A stretch of 64,000 bases of DNA from Anaerolineales bacterium (lineage in GTDB: Bacteria; Chloroflexota; Anaerolineae; Anaerolineales; Villigracilaceae): NCBI GenBank assembly GCA_030583905.1, contig CP129481.1, forward strand, positions 1,922,001-1,986,000. The letters run 5' to 3'. The notes under the pieces are model-generated. The model was not told the DNA's origin. It made no database searches and saw nothing but the letters and a program-made list of their open reading frames with translations. This document shows, piece after piece, positions 56,068-64,000 of the stretch. The position numbers and the translations under genes were made by a program. Positions within the stretch are counted from its first letter, which is position 1; each line of letters starts with the position of its first letter.

Positions 56068-58977
56068 CTACTTCATATGGTCTTTCAAATACTTTCCTGT
56101 GTACGAACCCTTGACCTTCATCACCTGTTCCGGCGTGCCTTCGGCGATCAACTCGCCGCCCCGGTCACCGCCTTCGGGACCGAGATCGACGACCCAATCT
56201 GCAACTTTGATGATGTCGAGATTGTGCTCGATGATCAGGACGGAATTTCCCGCATCGACCAATCTCTGCAAGACCTCGATCAGTTTATGAACGTCCGCCG
56301 CGTGCAACCCGACGCTTGGTTCGTCTAGCACGTACAATGTCCTGCCCGTAGCGCGGCGCGACAGTTCCTTCGAGAGTTTCACGCGCTGTGCCTCGCCGCC
56401 GGAAAGCGTCGTTGCGGGCTGACCGACGCGGATGTACCCCAAGCCGACTTCCTGAAGCAGTTTCAATTTATTCAGCATCGGCGGGTAATTCTTGAACTCC
56501 TCCAGTGCGTGGTCAACGGTCATGTCCAGCACATCGGCAATCGAATATTTGTCGCGGAACAAAACCTGCAAGGTCTCGCGGTTGAAGCGCTTGCCGTGAC
56601 AAATATCGCATGGCACGTATACATCGGGCAGGAACTGCATCTCGATGCGCAGTTCGCCCTGTCCCTGGCAGGCTTCGCAGCGCCCGCCGTGCACGTTGAA
56701 CGAGAAACGTCCGGGCTTATAGCCGCGCACCTTGCTTTCGGGCAGTTCCGCATACAACTTGCGGATCTCGTCGAACAAGCCGGTGTACGTGCCCGGGTTC
56801 GAGCGTGGCGTGCGCCCGATCGGCGACTGGTCGATGTTGATGATCTTGTCGAGATGCTCGACGCCCTCGATGCGCTCATGCTCGCCCGCCTGCGTCCGTG
56901 CGCCCATCAACTTCGCCGCCAGCGCGTTGTACATGATGTCGCTCATCAACGTGGACTTGCCCGATCCGCTCACGCCCGTGATGCAGACCAGTTTTCCGAG
57001 CGGGATCTTGACATCGATCTTTTTGAGATTATTCGCGGATGCGCCGACGATCCTGAGATTCTTCCCGTTCCCTTCGCGCCTCTTTTTCGGAACTGGAACC
57101 TGCTTGCGCCCCGAGAGGTAGAGTCCTGTCAGTGACTTTGGGTGCGCCAAAATCTGCTTCGGCGTACCCTCCGCAATGACCTGTCCGCCGTGTTCGCCCG
57201 CGGCGGGACCCAGATCAATGACCCAGTCCGCATCGCGGATGGTCTCGTCGTCGTGTTCGACGACCAGAACCGTGTTGCCGAGGTCGCGCAGACCTTTGAG
57301 CGTGTCCAGCAGACGTGCATTATCGCGCGGATGCAAGCCAATGGACGGCTCATCCAAAACGTAGAGCACGCCCACGAGACGGGAACCAACCTGCGTCGCA
57401 AGTCGGATGCGCTGTGCCTCGCCGCCGGATAACGTCACGGCGGGACGGTTCAAGGTCAGGTAATCCAATCCTACATTGACGAGAAAGTTCAAGCGCTCGT
57501 GGATCTCTTTCAACACGCGCTCGGCGATCGTTTTCTGCTTCGATGTGAGCGGCGAATTCTTGCTTGAAAGTTTCTTCACCCATTCGAGCGTTTTCAGCAC
57601 ATGCCACGAGTTGGCGTCGACGATGTTCACATCATCCACAGTAACCGCCAGCGCGGCGGGATTGAGACGCTTGCCCTTGCAGCTCGGGCACGGACGGTCG
57701 GACATGTATTCGGAGATCTTCTCGCGGGTGTATTCCGAGTTGGTCTCGCGGTAGCGGCGTTCGAGATTGGTGATCACGCCTTCGAACGCGCGCGTGAATT
57801 TGAACTCGTTGCCGTTCGAGCCTTGATAGGTCATCGGAATTTGTTTGCTGCCCGTTCCGTACAGAACGATCTTCAATTGCTCTTTCGTCAACTCGCTCAC
57901 CGGCGCATTTAAATCTATTTTGTATGCCTTCGCCGCGTTGACCAGACTCTGCCAGTAGTAGCCGCCTTCTTCGCGCGGACCCCACTCCAAGCTGACGATG
58001 GCGCCGTCGTTCAGTGATACGCTGTCGTCGGGGATGATGCGCTCGGGGTCGATCTCCAGTTTCGAGCCGAGTCCCTGGCAGTCGGGGCAGGCGCCCTGCG
58101 GCGTGTTGAACGAGAACGTGCGCGGCTCCACCTCGGGGACGGTCGAGCCGTGTTCGGGGCAGGCGAGATGCTCGGAGAAGTGCAGGTCTTCGCCCCCTTC
58201 CTTGCCCTCTCCCAATTTGGGGGAGGGTTGGGTGGGGGGGGTATTGATGGCGAGATAACCCTCGCCGAATTTCAAGGCGGTTTCCACCGAGTCGGTCAGA
58301 CGGGTACGTGCGGCTTTCTTTTCTTCTTTATCGTCGTGACGCTGGATGACTAGGCGGTCGACGATGGCTTCGATGGTGTGCTGTTTGTAACGGTCGAGTT
58401 CGATCTCATCGTCCAGCGAATGGACTGTCCCGTCCACGCGGGCGCGGGTGAAGCCAGCCTTGCGGATCTCCTCGAACACGGCTTGATACGTGCCTTTGCG
58501 TCCGCGCACCAGCGGCGCAAGGATCAGGATGCGCGTGCCGTCGGGCAGTTTCTCGATGTGATCCACGATCTCCTGCGCCGACTGCTTGACCACTTCGCGT
58601 CCGCACTCGGGACAGTGGGGGATGCCCGCCCGCGCGAACAGCAGACGCATGTAGTCGTAGATTTCAGTAACTGTACCAACCGTCGAACGGGGATTATGCG
58701 ATGTGGATTTCTGGTCAATGGATACGGCGGGGGAGAGTCCCTCGATGTAATCCACATCGGGTTTGTCCATCTGCCCGATGAACTGGCGCGCGTATGCCGA
58801 AAGCGACTCGACGTAGCGCCTCTGTCCCTCGGCGAAGATGGTATCGAACGCCAGCGACGATTTGCCCGACCCCGACAAACCTGTGATGACGACGAATTTG
58901 TCGCGGGGAATCTCCACCGTGATGTTTTTCAAATTGTGGACGCGCGCGCCCACAACGCGGATTGAGTTGGATGACAT
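56068..58977 (-). CDS. uvrA: Excinuclease ABC subunit A
   Basis: UvrA is the damage-recognition ATPase of nucleotide excision repair. The 969-aa protein has two ABC modules: Walker [10 protein letters not shown] and GVSGSGKST, signatures LSGGEAQRI and LSGGEAQRV, and zinc-finger Cys pairs ([13 protein letters not shown]). ATG 58977 ([19 protein letters not shown]) has AAAAAGG upstream; the longer frame is not supported. About 18 residues ([18 protein letters not shown], 58190-58244) interrupt the domain before [15 protein letters not shown] and come from a palindromic repeat. An SOS-like box lies at the promoter. Confidence 0.98.
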   Translation of the reverse strand: MSSNSIRVVGARVHNLKNITVEIPRDKFVVITGLSGSGKSSLAFDTIFAEGQRRYVESLSAYARQFIGQMDKPDVDYIEGLSPAVSIDQKSTSHNPRSTVGTVTEIYDYMRLLFARAGIPHCPECGREVVKQSAQEIVDHIEKLPDGTRILILAPLVRGRKGTYQAVFEEIRKAGFTRARVDGTVHSLDDEIELDRYKQHTIEAIVDRLVIQRHDDKEEKKAARTRLTDSVETALKFGEGYLAINTPPTQPSPKLGEGKEGGEDLHFSEHLACPEHGSTVPEVEPRTFSFNTPQGACPDCQGLGSKLEIDPERIIPDDSVSLNDGAIVSLEWGPREEGGYYWQSLVNAAKAYKIDLNAPVSELTKEQLKIVLYGTGSKQIPMTYQGSNGNEFKFTRAFEGVITNLERRYRETNSEYTREKISEYMSDRPCPSCKGKRLNPAALAVTVDDVNIVDANSWHVLKTLEWVKKLSSKNSPLTSKQKTIAERVLKEIHERLNFLVNVGLDYLTLNRPAVTLSGGEAQRIRLATQVGSRLVGVLYVLDEPSIGLHPRDNARLLDTLKGLRDLGNTVLVVEHDDETIRDADWVIDLGPAAGEHGGQVIAEGTPKQILAHPKSLTGLYLSGRKQVPVPKKRREGNGKNLRIVGASANNLKKIDVKIPLGKLVCITGVSGSGKSTLMSDIMYNALAAKLMGARTQAGEHERIEGVEHLDKIINIDQSPIGRTPRSNPGTYTGLFDEIRKLYAELPESKVRGYKPGRFSFNVHGGRCEACQGQGELRIEMQFLPDVYVPCDICHGKRFNRETLQVLFRDKYSIADVLDMTVDHALEEFKNYPPMLNKLKLLQEVGLGYIRVGQPATTLSGGEAQRVKLSKELSRRATGRTLYVLDEPSVGLHAADVHKLIEVLQRLVDAGNSVLIIEHNLDIIKVADWVVDLGPEGGDRGGELIAEGTPEQVMKVKGSYTGKYLKDHMK
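58190..58244 (-). repeat. Palindromic repeat inserted in frame in uvrA
   Basis: The inverted repeat at 58205-58227 (CCCTCTCCC pairing with GGGGGAGGG around AATTT) has the look of dispersed CCCTC/GAGGG intergenic repeats common in bacterial genomes. It encodes a Pro/Gly/Lys stretch absent from typical UvrA. Confidence 0.65.
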
Positions 58978-59013
58978 GGATTGACCTTTTTTGAGAGATG
59001 GAAACGTTACGTA

Positions 59014-59031
59014 ATTATAGCACAAACGTTC
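59014..59031 (-). promoter_or_regulatory. uvrA promoter with SOS-like operator
   Basis: On the minus strand GAAC-GTTT-GTGC (59020-59031) directly precedes TATAAT (59014-59019). The box matches GAAC-N4-GTTC at seven of eight bases and overlaps the promoter spacer. The uvrB promoter carries an exact version. Confidence 0.55.
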
Positions 59032-59201
59032 TGGTTATAAAATACGCCTTTCATGTTACGGACAATCTTTTATTATACCAATCCGCTTTTTCGTCTGCGG
59101 GTGCGGCGTGGATTACAACATGATTGCTCATGTTATACTGAGTGCAACTTCTCAAATCCGGCGGTGTTATGTATTGAAAATCCGCCGGTAAGGTTTTTAA
59201 C

Positions 59202-59774
59202 TTGTCGGATCAGGAATACAACGAGGAACAGGTTCTTGCCCTTGCTTCAAAAGGTGACCGGGATGCCTTCGGCCGCCTCTACGAGCATTATGTGGAGCGC
59301 ATCTTTAACTACGTGTACTATCGCACCGGGAACTCGCACGACGCGGAAGACTTGACGGCGCGTGTTTTCCAGCGGGCGATGAACCACATCAAGAACTACA
59401 CGGACCGTGGTGTCCCGTTTTCGGCATGGTTGTACCGAATTGCTCACAATCTGGTCGCGAACTGGCATCGTGACCGCAGCCGCAAGCAGGAGATCCCTTT
59501 GGATGACCTGCCCATCCTGCCGACAAAGGGCGATCATCCCGAAAAGAATCTGGTCCGTTCGCAGGAGCAGGATGCGCTGTTGAGGATGATCCGCAAATTG
59601 CCGCCGGAACGTCAGAATCTGTTGATCCTGAAATTTGTGGAGAACATGTCCAATGCCGAGATCGGCAGGATCATGGGAAGAAGCGAAGGAGCTGTGAAGA
59701 GTCTGTACCACCGGACTCTGCTGGCTCTGCGTGACCAACTCGAGGACCAATATCTTAATCTTGAAGGAGAGTAA
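59202..59774 (+). CDS. ECF-type RNA polymerase sigma factor
   Basis: This 190-aa protein has sigma-70 region 2 (AFGRLYEHYVERIFNYVYYRTG, then AEDLTARVFQRA, FSAWLYRIAHNLVANWHRD) and region 4 (LPPERQNLLILKFVENMSNAEIG, then GRSEGAVKSLYHRTLLALR). It lacks regions 1 and 3, as ECF factors do. The start is TTG 59202 with AAGG upstream; no ATG fits. A -10 candidate TATACT lies at 59134-59139. It is followed by degV 3 nt later and a small TM protein, which may be its partner. Confidence 0.92.
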   Translation: MSDQEYNEEQVLALASKGDRDAFGRLYEHYVERIFNYVYYRTGNSHDAEDLTARVFQRAMNHIKNYTDRGVPFSAWLYRIAHNLVANWHRDRSRKQEIPLDDLPILPTKGDHPEKNLVRSQEQDALLRMIRKLPPERQNLLILKFVENMSNAEIGRIMGRSEGAVKSLYHRTLLALRDQLEDQYLNLEGE

Positions 59775-59777
59775 ACC

Positions 59778-60620
59778 ATGCTACGAATTGTGACCGACGG
59801 CGCCGCCGACATCCTGCCCGCCTGGGCGCAGGAATATGGGATCGATACGATCCCGGTGAACATTCTGTTCGGAGAGAAATCCTATTTGCAAGGGGTGGAG
59901 TTGGATAACGAAGGTTTTTATAAGTTGGTGGATGAAAGCAAGCGCATCCCAAAGACATCCCAGCCGTCGCCTCATCAATTTGTCGAGTTCTACCGCAAGA
60001 TCGCGCAAAAGGGCGATACCATCCTGTCCATTCACATCACTGCCAAGCTCTCCGGCACGTACGCCTCCGCCGTGGCAGCCGCCGAAGAATTGAAAGGCGA
60101 ATTCAACGTCATCCCGGTCGACTCCGCCTGCGGTTCGCTCGGCATCGGTTTGATGTGCCGTGAAGCCCGCAAAATGGAACGTGCCGGAAAAAGCGTGGAT
60201 GAGATCGTCAACTATATCGAATCCATTAAATCCAAGGTCAGTGTCATCCTCACGCTGGATACATTGGAATACGCAAAAATGTCCGGGCGTGTAAAAACGT
60301 TGCAAGCCGCGCTTGCCTCCCTGCTCAACGTCAAGCCGATCGCCGTGCTTCAGGACGGCGTATTGAACATGGCGGAAAAAGTCCGTACGCGCAAAGCCTC
60401 GTTGGATCGTGTCATTGAAATGGCAAAGGAACAGTATGGCACCCAGCCGGTGTATCTTGCAGTCGTCCACGCCAGAGATCCGCAATCCGGTGAAGCGCTG
60501 CTCGAACAGGCGAAGAGTCACTTCAACCACAAGGAAACCATGATCAGCGAACTGTCCATTTCGATCGCGGCAAACCTCGGACCCGGCACGGTCGGCTTGA
60601 TCCTGTATCCTGCGGAATAA
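59778..60620 (+). CDS. DegV family fatty-acid-binding protein
   Basis: This 280-aa protein has the DegV fold: RIVTDGAADILPAWAQEYGI, then TSQPSPHQFVEFY, SIHITAKLSGTYASA and VDSACGSLGIGL. DegV/FakB proteins bind fatty acids and, in Firmicutes, present them to FakA kinase; no fakA is adjacent. AAGGAGAG precedes the ATG. It is in an operon with the ECF sigma factor. Confidence 0.93.
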   Translation: MLRIVTDGAADILPAWAQEYGIDTIPVNILFGEKSYLQGVELDNEGFYKLVDESKRIPKTSQPSPHQFVEFYRKIAQKGDTILSIHITAKLSGTYASAVAAAEELKGEFNVIPVDSACGSLGIGLMCREARKMERAGKSVDEIVNYIESIKSKVSVILTLDTLEYAKMSGRVKTLQAALASLLNVKPIAVLQDGVLNMAEKVRTRKASLDRVIEMAKEQYGTQPVYLAVVHARDPQSGEALLEQAKSHFNHKETMISELSISIAANLGPGTVGLILYPAE

Positions 60621-60639
60621 CTTCTAGGAATAAGACGGA

Positions 60640-60921
60640 ATGCCCAACCGCAAGACAAACCAGACGCAAGAAGAAAATATGGATGCCCTTGAAGCGCATC
60701 TTGCCGGGACCTTGAAGCGGGTGACCCCTTCGAGTGACCTGGTCCAACGCCTGCGCGGACGCATCCAAATTCAAATGCCCAGCCGGAGTGATATTGCCCT
60801 GCGCCTTACCGACTGGCGCAGGCTGTTCTTCGTCTTTGGCGGCGTCATGTCCGGGATGCTCTTGCTGATCACGCTTGCCCGCGCCTTTTTCTATTTAGCT
60901 GGACGCAAAAGCGCGGCATAG
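60640..60921 (+). CDS. Small single-TM protein in ECF sigma operon
   Basis: This 93-aa protein has a soluble N-terminal helix (MDALEAHLAGTLKRVTPSSD, then LVQRLRGRIQIQMP) and one TM helix (about 63-86). It lies 19 nt after degV. The cytosolic helix plus TM layout, and its place in a sigma-factor operon, suggest an anti-sigma or membrane tether; this is inference. No zinc-binding anti-sigma motif is present. Confidence 0.6.
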   Translation: MPNRKTNQTQEENMDALEAHLAGTLKRVTPSSDLVQRLRGRIQIQMPSRSDIALRLTDWRRLFFVFGGVMSGMLLLITLARAFFYLAGRKSAA

Positions 60922-60937
60922 TCGTCTTGCAGACAGC

Positions 60938-60974
60938 AGACCCTGAAGGTCACGCCTTCAGGGTCTAGTTTTTT
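60938..60974 (+). terminator. Terminator of the ECF-degV operon
   Basis: A 12-bp perfect stem (60938-60949 with 60955-60966) is followed by AG and TTTTTT. Confidence 0.85.
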
Positions 60975-61297
60975 AACAGCCACTCGCAAAGTTGGCGCGC
61001 CTCGGCGACCAGATCCGCTTCGACGGGCAGTTTGAACTCCTCAGTGACGCGCAAGGTCAAATGGTCAGCGACCCGTTTCAGGCCGGGGGGCAGAAGCGGA
61101 TCATCCTTGAGAAGATTCAATAGATCGTAGGCGCTGGGGCTTGGCGGGCGGATTCCCCTGCGGGAGAGATAGTCCCGAATTGCAATGCCCGCCGCACGCC
61201 GCGCACAGACCCGAGCCTGCCCCTCGTTGTTTTTTTCGCGGGCTTGCAGTGCGCGCTCGAATTCACGTTCCAATTCTGCATTAATGTGATTGTCCAT
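60965..61297 (-). CDS. Small HEPN-like helical protein
   Basis: This 110-aa protein is all helical by pattern: AELEREFERALQAREKNNEG, then ARVCARRAAGIAIRDYLSRR, then a helix ending EARQLCEWLL. This resembles HEPN domains, which can be RNases or nucleotide-binding partners. The typical Rx4-6H ribonuclease motif is not seen, and no paired nucleotidyltransferase is adjacent. ATG 61297 is chosen because TATAAT lies just before it, giving an apparently leaderless mRNA. Confidence 0.55.
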   Translation of the reverse strand: MDNHINAELEREFERALQAREKNNEGQARVCARRAAGIAIRDYLSRRGIRPPSPSAYDLLNLLKDDPLLPPGLKRVADHLTLRVTEEFKLPVEADLVAEARQLCEWLLKN

Positions 61298-61304
61298 GCG
61301 CGGG

Positions 61305-61310
61305 ATTATA
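61305..61310 (-). promoter_or_regulatory. -10 of HEPN-like gene, placed for a leaderless mRNA
   Basis: TATAAT on the minus strand ends seven bases before ATG 61297. There is no Shine-Dalgarno in the seven-base gap. Confidence 0.5.
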
Positions 61311-61337
61311 ATGCTCAATCTTGGAGGAAGACCGTTT

Positions 61338-63824
61338 ATGAAAACTAACCTTTTTCGCTATTTTTCACTTTTATTAATGTTCGCATTGCTGGTTTCTGCT
61401 TGTGCGCCAAACGCGACTTCGACAGTCGAAGCGCCTGCAACCGAGGCTGTTTCAAGCGGCGAGAACGAGCCGTTCGAAGTGACGGGCGCGTATTCGATCA
61501 CCAATGATTTTGTTTTCACATATTATGTCGAAAATGCGGTGGCGCTGTTGGATATGCGCGGATTTGTGATCCGCGACCGCGAGTGGGAACTGCCGGTCGA
61601 TTCGCAGGTGCTCGGATACATGACCTATGACGCCGAAACCTTGAGCGGAACGTTCGACTTAAATCTGCCGGTTTTGCCGGAAGGCGAATTCAATGATGTG
61701 GACAACAACGGGCGGCAGGATGACGGCGTGCAGATCTTTGCGGTGGGATATTCGCCCAATCTGTACGGCGATCCATTCTCCGTTGGCGATGACCGTTCGC
61801 TGGGCTGGCCCTCCTATCTTGCAACGGTGAAGACGGATACCGAGAACGATAATGAAGTGATCGGCGGGATGCTGATCGTCTGGTCGCCGGATGCGGACCA
61901 GCAGTTCCCGACGGGTTTCGGCGATGATGGTTTGCTTTTCACAGATGACGATCCGGTTGCACCGATTGGCGCGGGGTACACCATCGTGGACTTGGACCAG
62001 GATCCATTTGCGTTCATCAAAGAACCCAGCGTCGAAATGACGCTGTATGAGCCGGATGATGTGGCGGTCAAAGATTTTTCTGGTTTGTCGTATACCGAAG
62101 CGTTTGACAGCATGTTCGATATTGTCCGCAGGGAATATGCCTTCAATGGCATCGAGGGCAAACAGCCCGATTGGGATGCGCTGTACGAGGAATTAAAACC
62201 GCGTGTGGAGCAAGCCGAACAGACTAGCGATGCCAATGCGTTCTATCTGGCATTGCGTGATTTCACCTGGGCATTCAAGGATGGGCATGTCGGTTTGAAC
62301 GGCGGACAGTATGCAAATGAAGATTTCACACAAGCCACCTCGGGCGGATATGGCTTTGCCATCCGCGAACTGGATAATGGACAGGTGGTCGTCATCTACG
62401 TGTTGGAGAATAGTCCCGCCGCAGAAGCTGGTATCGAAGTCGGCGCAAGGGTCACTGCCTTCAACGGTCAGCCGATCACAGAAGCGATTGGCGCGGCGCA
62501 GTCCTATGCGCTGCAATCCTCGGATTTCTCCATCCGCTATCAACAGGCGCGGTATCTTCTGCGCGCCAATGTCGGGGATACCGCCGAAGTGACCTTTGCA
62601 AATCCCGGCGGCGCTGAACAAACCGTCAGCCTGACGGCGGTTGCCGAACGTCAATCCTTCAATCGCACCTCGGTCTATTTCGGCGTGGAGTTGGACAGTC
62701 TGCTGCCGGTCGATTCCGAGCTGATCACCTCCAACAACGCCCAGATCGGTTATGTGCGCATCAACAGCAACTTCGATGATCTCAACCTCGTCATCCGTCT
62801 CTTCGAGCGCGCTCTCCAGCAATTCGAGGCGCGCGAGGTCGCGGGCATCATCATTGACATGCGGTACAACAGCGGTGGCGCGCCCTTGGGGCTGGCGGGC
62901 TTCCTGACCGATCAGGAAATTCCGCTCGGGCAATTGGAATATTTCAGCGAAGCGACCGGAAAATTCGAGCCGGAAGGCTTGCCCGACAAAGTGCTGCCGA
63001 ACGAAAGCCAGTACAGTTTTGACAAAATGGTGCTGCTCGTCGGTCAAACCTGTTACAGCGCCTGTGAGATCGAGGCGTACGGATTCAGCCAGGTGCCCGG
63101 CATGGTCACGGTCGGGCAGTATCCGACCGGCGGAGTTGAAGCGGAAGTTGCCCGCGGACAGTTCAGTCTGCCGGAGGGATTCTCACTGCAGATTCCGACG
63201 GGGCGCTTCATCCTGCCCGACGGCAGTATCTTCCTCGAGGGGCAGGGGGTTCCGCCGACGCTTCGCGTCCCGATTGACGAAACGACCGCCTACACAACCG
63301 AGGACATTGTCCTGCAAGCAGGCATCCGGGCGGTGCTCGAACCGCTTGGAGCGGGACTGACCCCGTCTGCGCCGCCGAAGGTCGCCACGCCCGGCGAAGC
63401 GGAATCCGCTTTGTCATCCGGCGCCAGCTTTCTTGAGGATGTGGCGCGCGAACAATACACCGATGCGGATTATTCCGTCCCCGGCGTGCTGACTTACACG
63501 GTAACGCTCAACCGTTCGCAGACCCTGATCTGGTCATACGCCTGGTGTGCGCAGGATACCGACACGCTGGAACAGAACTTCAGCCAGATCGATCTCAAAT
63601 TCAATTTGAATGGACGGGATGTTCCAGCCGATCAATCTGCTGTGTTCGATGTGGCTTCGGGTGGATTGCAATGCCGCCTGGTCTATTTGGCGCTATCTGA
63701 ATGGTTGGGCGGGGAACATCGCTTGATTACCACCGCGACATTTAGGAGCGCGATCAGTGACGGGTCAGCGGAGTACGAGGCGGGCGACTACGTGTACGAC
63801 TATAAGGTGTACGTCAGACCGTAG
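61338..63824 (+). CDS. Lipoprotein S41-family peptidase with PDZ domain
   Basis: This 828-aa protein has a lipoprotein signal (FALLVSAC lipobox), an N-terminal beta domain, and an S41 peptidase core with DGHVGLN (His317), a PDZ domain (ENSPAAEAGIEVGARVTAFN), VAGIIIDMRYNSGG, and the nucleophile Ser574 in GQTCYSACE. The Ser is flanked by Cys572 and Cys576. The Lys of the CtpA type is not evident, so it is closer to tricorn/CtpB-like S41 enzymes using His. A C-terminal beta domain follows. GGAGG lies before ATG 61338; a longer frame is unsupported. Substrate is unknown. Confidence 0.88.
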   Translation: MKTNLFRYFSLLLMFALLVSACAPNATSTVEAPATEAVSSGENEPFEVTGAYSITNDFVFTYYVENAVALLDMRGFVIRDREWELPVDSQVLGYMTYDAETLSGTFDLNLPVLPEGEFNDVDNNGRQDDGVQIFAVGYSPNLYGDPFSVGDDRSLGWPSYLATVKTDTENDNEVIGGMLIVWSPDADQQFPTGFGDDGLLFTDDDPVAPIGAGYTIVDLDQDPFAFIKEPSVEMTLYEPDDVAVKDFSGLSYTEAFDSMFDIVRREYAFNGIEGKQPDWDALYEELKPRVEQAEQTSDANAFYLALRDFTWAFKDGHVGLNGGQYANEDFTQATSGGYGFAIRELDNGQVVVIYVLENSPAAEAGIEVGARVTAFNGQPITEAIGAAQSYALQSSDFSIRYQQARYLLRANVGDTAEVTFANPGGAEQTVSLTAVAERQSFNRTSVYFGVELDSLLPVDSELITSNNAQIGYVRINSNFDDLNLVIRLFERALQQFEAREVAGIIIDMRYNSGGAPLGLAGFLTDQEIPLGQLEYFSEATGKFEPEGLPDKVLPNESQYSFDKMVLLVGQTCYSACEIEAYGFSQVPGMVTVGQYPTGGVEAEVARGQFSLPEGFSLQIPTGRFILPDGSIFLEGQGVPPTLRVPIDETTAYTTEDIVLQAGIRAVLEPLGAGLTPSAPPKVATPGEAESALSSGASFLEDVAREQYTDADYSVPGVLTYTVTLNRSQTLIWSYAWCAQDTDTLEQNFSQIDLKFNLNGRDVPADQSAVFDVASGGLQCRLVYLALSEWLGGEHRLITTATFRSAISDGSAEYEAGDYVYDYKVYVRP

Positions 63825-63838
63825 GGTGATGCGTTAAC

Positions 63839-63870
63839 AAAAAAGGACGGGCGCACGCCCGTCCTTTTTT
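63839..63870. terminator. Bidirectional terminator after the S41 gene
   Basis: GGACGGGCG (63845-63853) pairs with CGCCCGTCC (63856-63864), with A and T runs on either side. It ends both convergent genes. Confidence 0.9.
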
Positions 63871-63871
63871 G

Positions 63872-64000
63872 TTAATCCACAAATCGATATTTGAGCAATG
63901 TCCAGACCGCTTCAAACGCATCGTGCAATTTGATCTTCTTGCCCTGCGTATAATCGCGCGGATTGAACGTGATCGGAACTTCGAAGATGCGGTACTTGCG
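63872..64000 (-). CDS. Glycosyltransferase family 2 protein (C-terminal fragment)
   Basis: The last 42 codons of a minus-strand gene are visible, ending with stop at 63872-63874. The translation KYRIFEVPITFNPRDYTQGK, then KIKLHDAFEAVWTLLKYRF, is the C-terminal block of GT2 dolichol-phosphate-mannose-synthase-like enzymes. The catalytic domain lies outside the window. Confidence 0.8.
   Translation of the reverse strand, partial: RKYRIFEVPITFNPRDYTQGKKIKLHDAFEAVWTLLKYRFVD

Overview
The window reads as chromosomal DNA of an aerobic or facultatively aerobic Chloroflexota bacterium, most likely class Anaerolineae (inference). Signs are exported proteins with Thr/Pro-rich linkers, S-layer-homology (SLH) surface proteins, a bacterial NBR1-like Ig domain, an Agl23-type membrane protein fused to NHL repeats, type II IPP isomerase, and a caa3-type cytochrome c oxidase with several fused parts. 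Coding density is high. The only gap above 300 bp is 1162-2028, and it carries regulatory RNA. No rRNA, CRISPR array, IS element or prophage was seen.

Layout. 1-3.7 kb: a secreted beta-helix protein (partial, minus) diverges from an SLH-anchored HExxH protease; two c-di-GMP-I riboswitches lie in tandem before the protease. 3.8-13.3 kb: pyrG, a Roadblock protein, an exported protein, pth, and the repair genes mfd and uvrB. 13.3-16.8 kb: fni, acpP, sucCD. 16.9-25.8 kb: Agl23-NHL, rlmN, NBR1-Ig protein, HAD phosphatase, clpP, tig, tRNA-Leu(UAG). 25.9-33.6 kb: peroxiredoxin, then the respiratory cluster coxB, coxA, a subunit IV-III fusion, sco, a cupredoxin-like protein, surf1 and a CtaA-half/CtaB fusion. 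33.7-40.6 kb: polytopic membrane protein, housekeeping sigma factor, and a Gld-type ABC operon. 40.8-47.9 kb: AlaX, lipoprotein, TIR-TM-FGE receptor-like protein, cystathionine beta-synthase, GAF-PAS-PAS-GGDEF diguanylate cyclase, YjbQ. 48-64 kb: cyclic-2,3-DPG-synthetase-like enzyme, argS, CPT-like kinase, rpsT, LysM protein, transporter-like/spermidine-synthase fusion, uvrA, ECF sigma factor, degV, small membrane protein, HEPN-like protein, S41 lipoprotein, and the end of a GT2 glycosyltransferase.

Connections. A diguanylate cyclase with an intact active site and an RxxD inhibitory site lies in the same window as two c-di-GMP riboswitches that control a cell-surface protease, so a c-di-GMP to cell-envelope circuit is plausible. 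Three nucleotide-excision-repair genes (mfd, uvrB, uvrA) are present. uvrB and uvrA carry GAAC-N4-GTTC-like operator candidates at their promoters, and mfd and uvrA each carry an in-frame palindromic insertion. The oxidase cluster holds structural subunits plus copper-delivery and haem A/O synthesis genes. Several genes (alaX, yjbQ, HEPN-like) have a TATAAT box 5-7 nt before ATG and look leaderless.

The most unusual items are the tandem riboswitches, the TIR-TM-FGE protein (its FGE domain lacks the catalytic cysteines), the four-helix CtaA fused to CtaB, the COX IV-III fusion, and the palindromic repeats inside uvrA and mfd.
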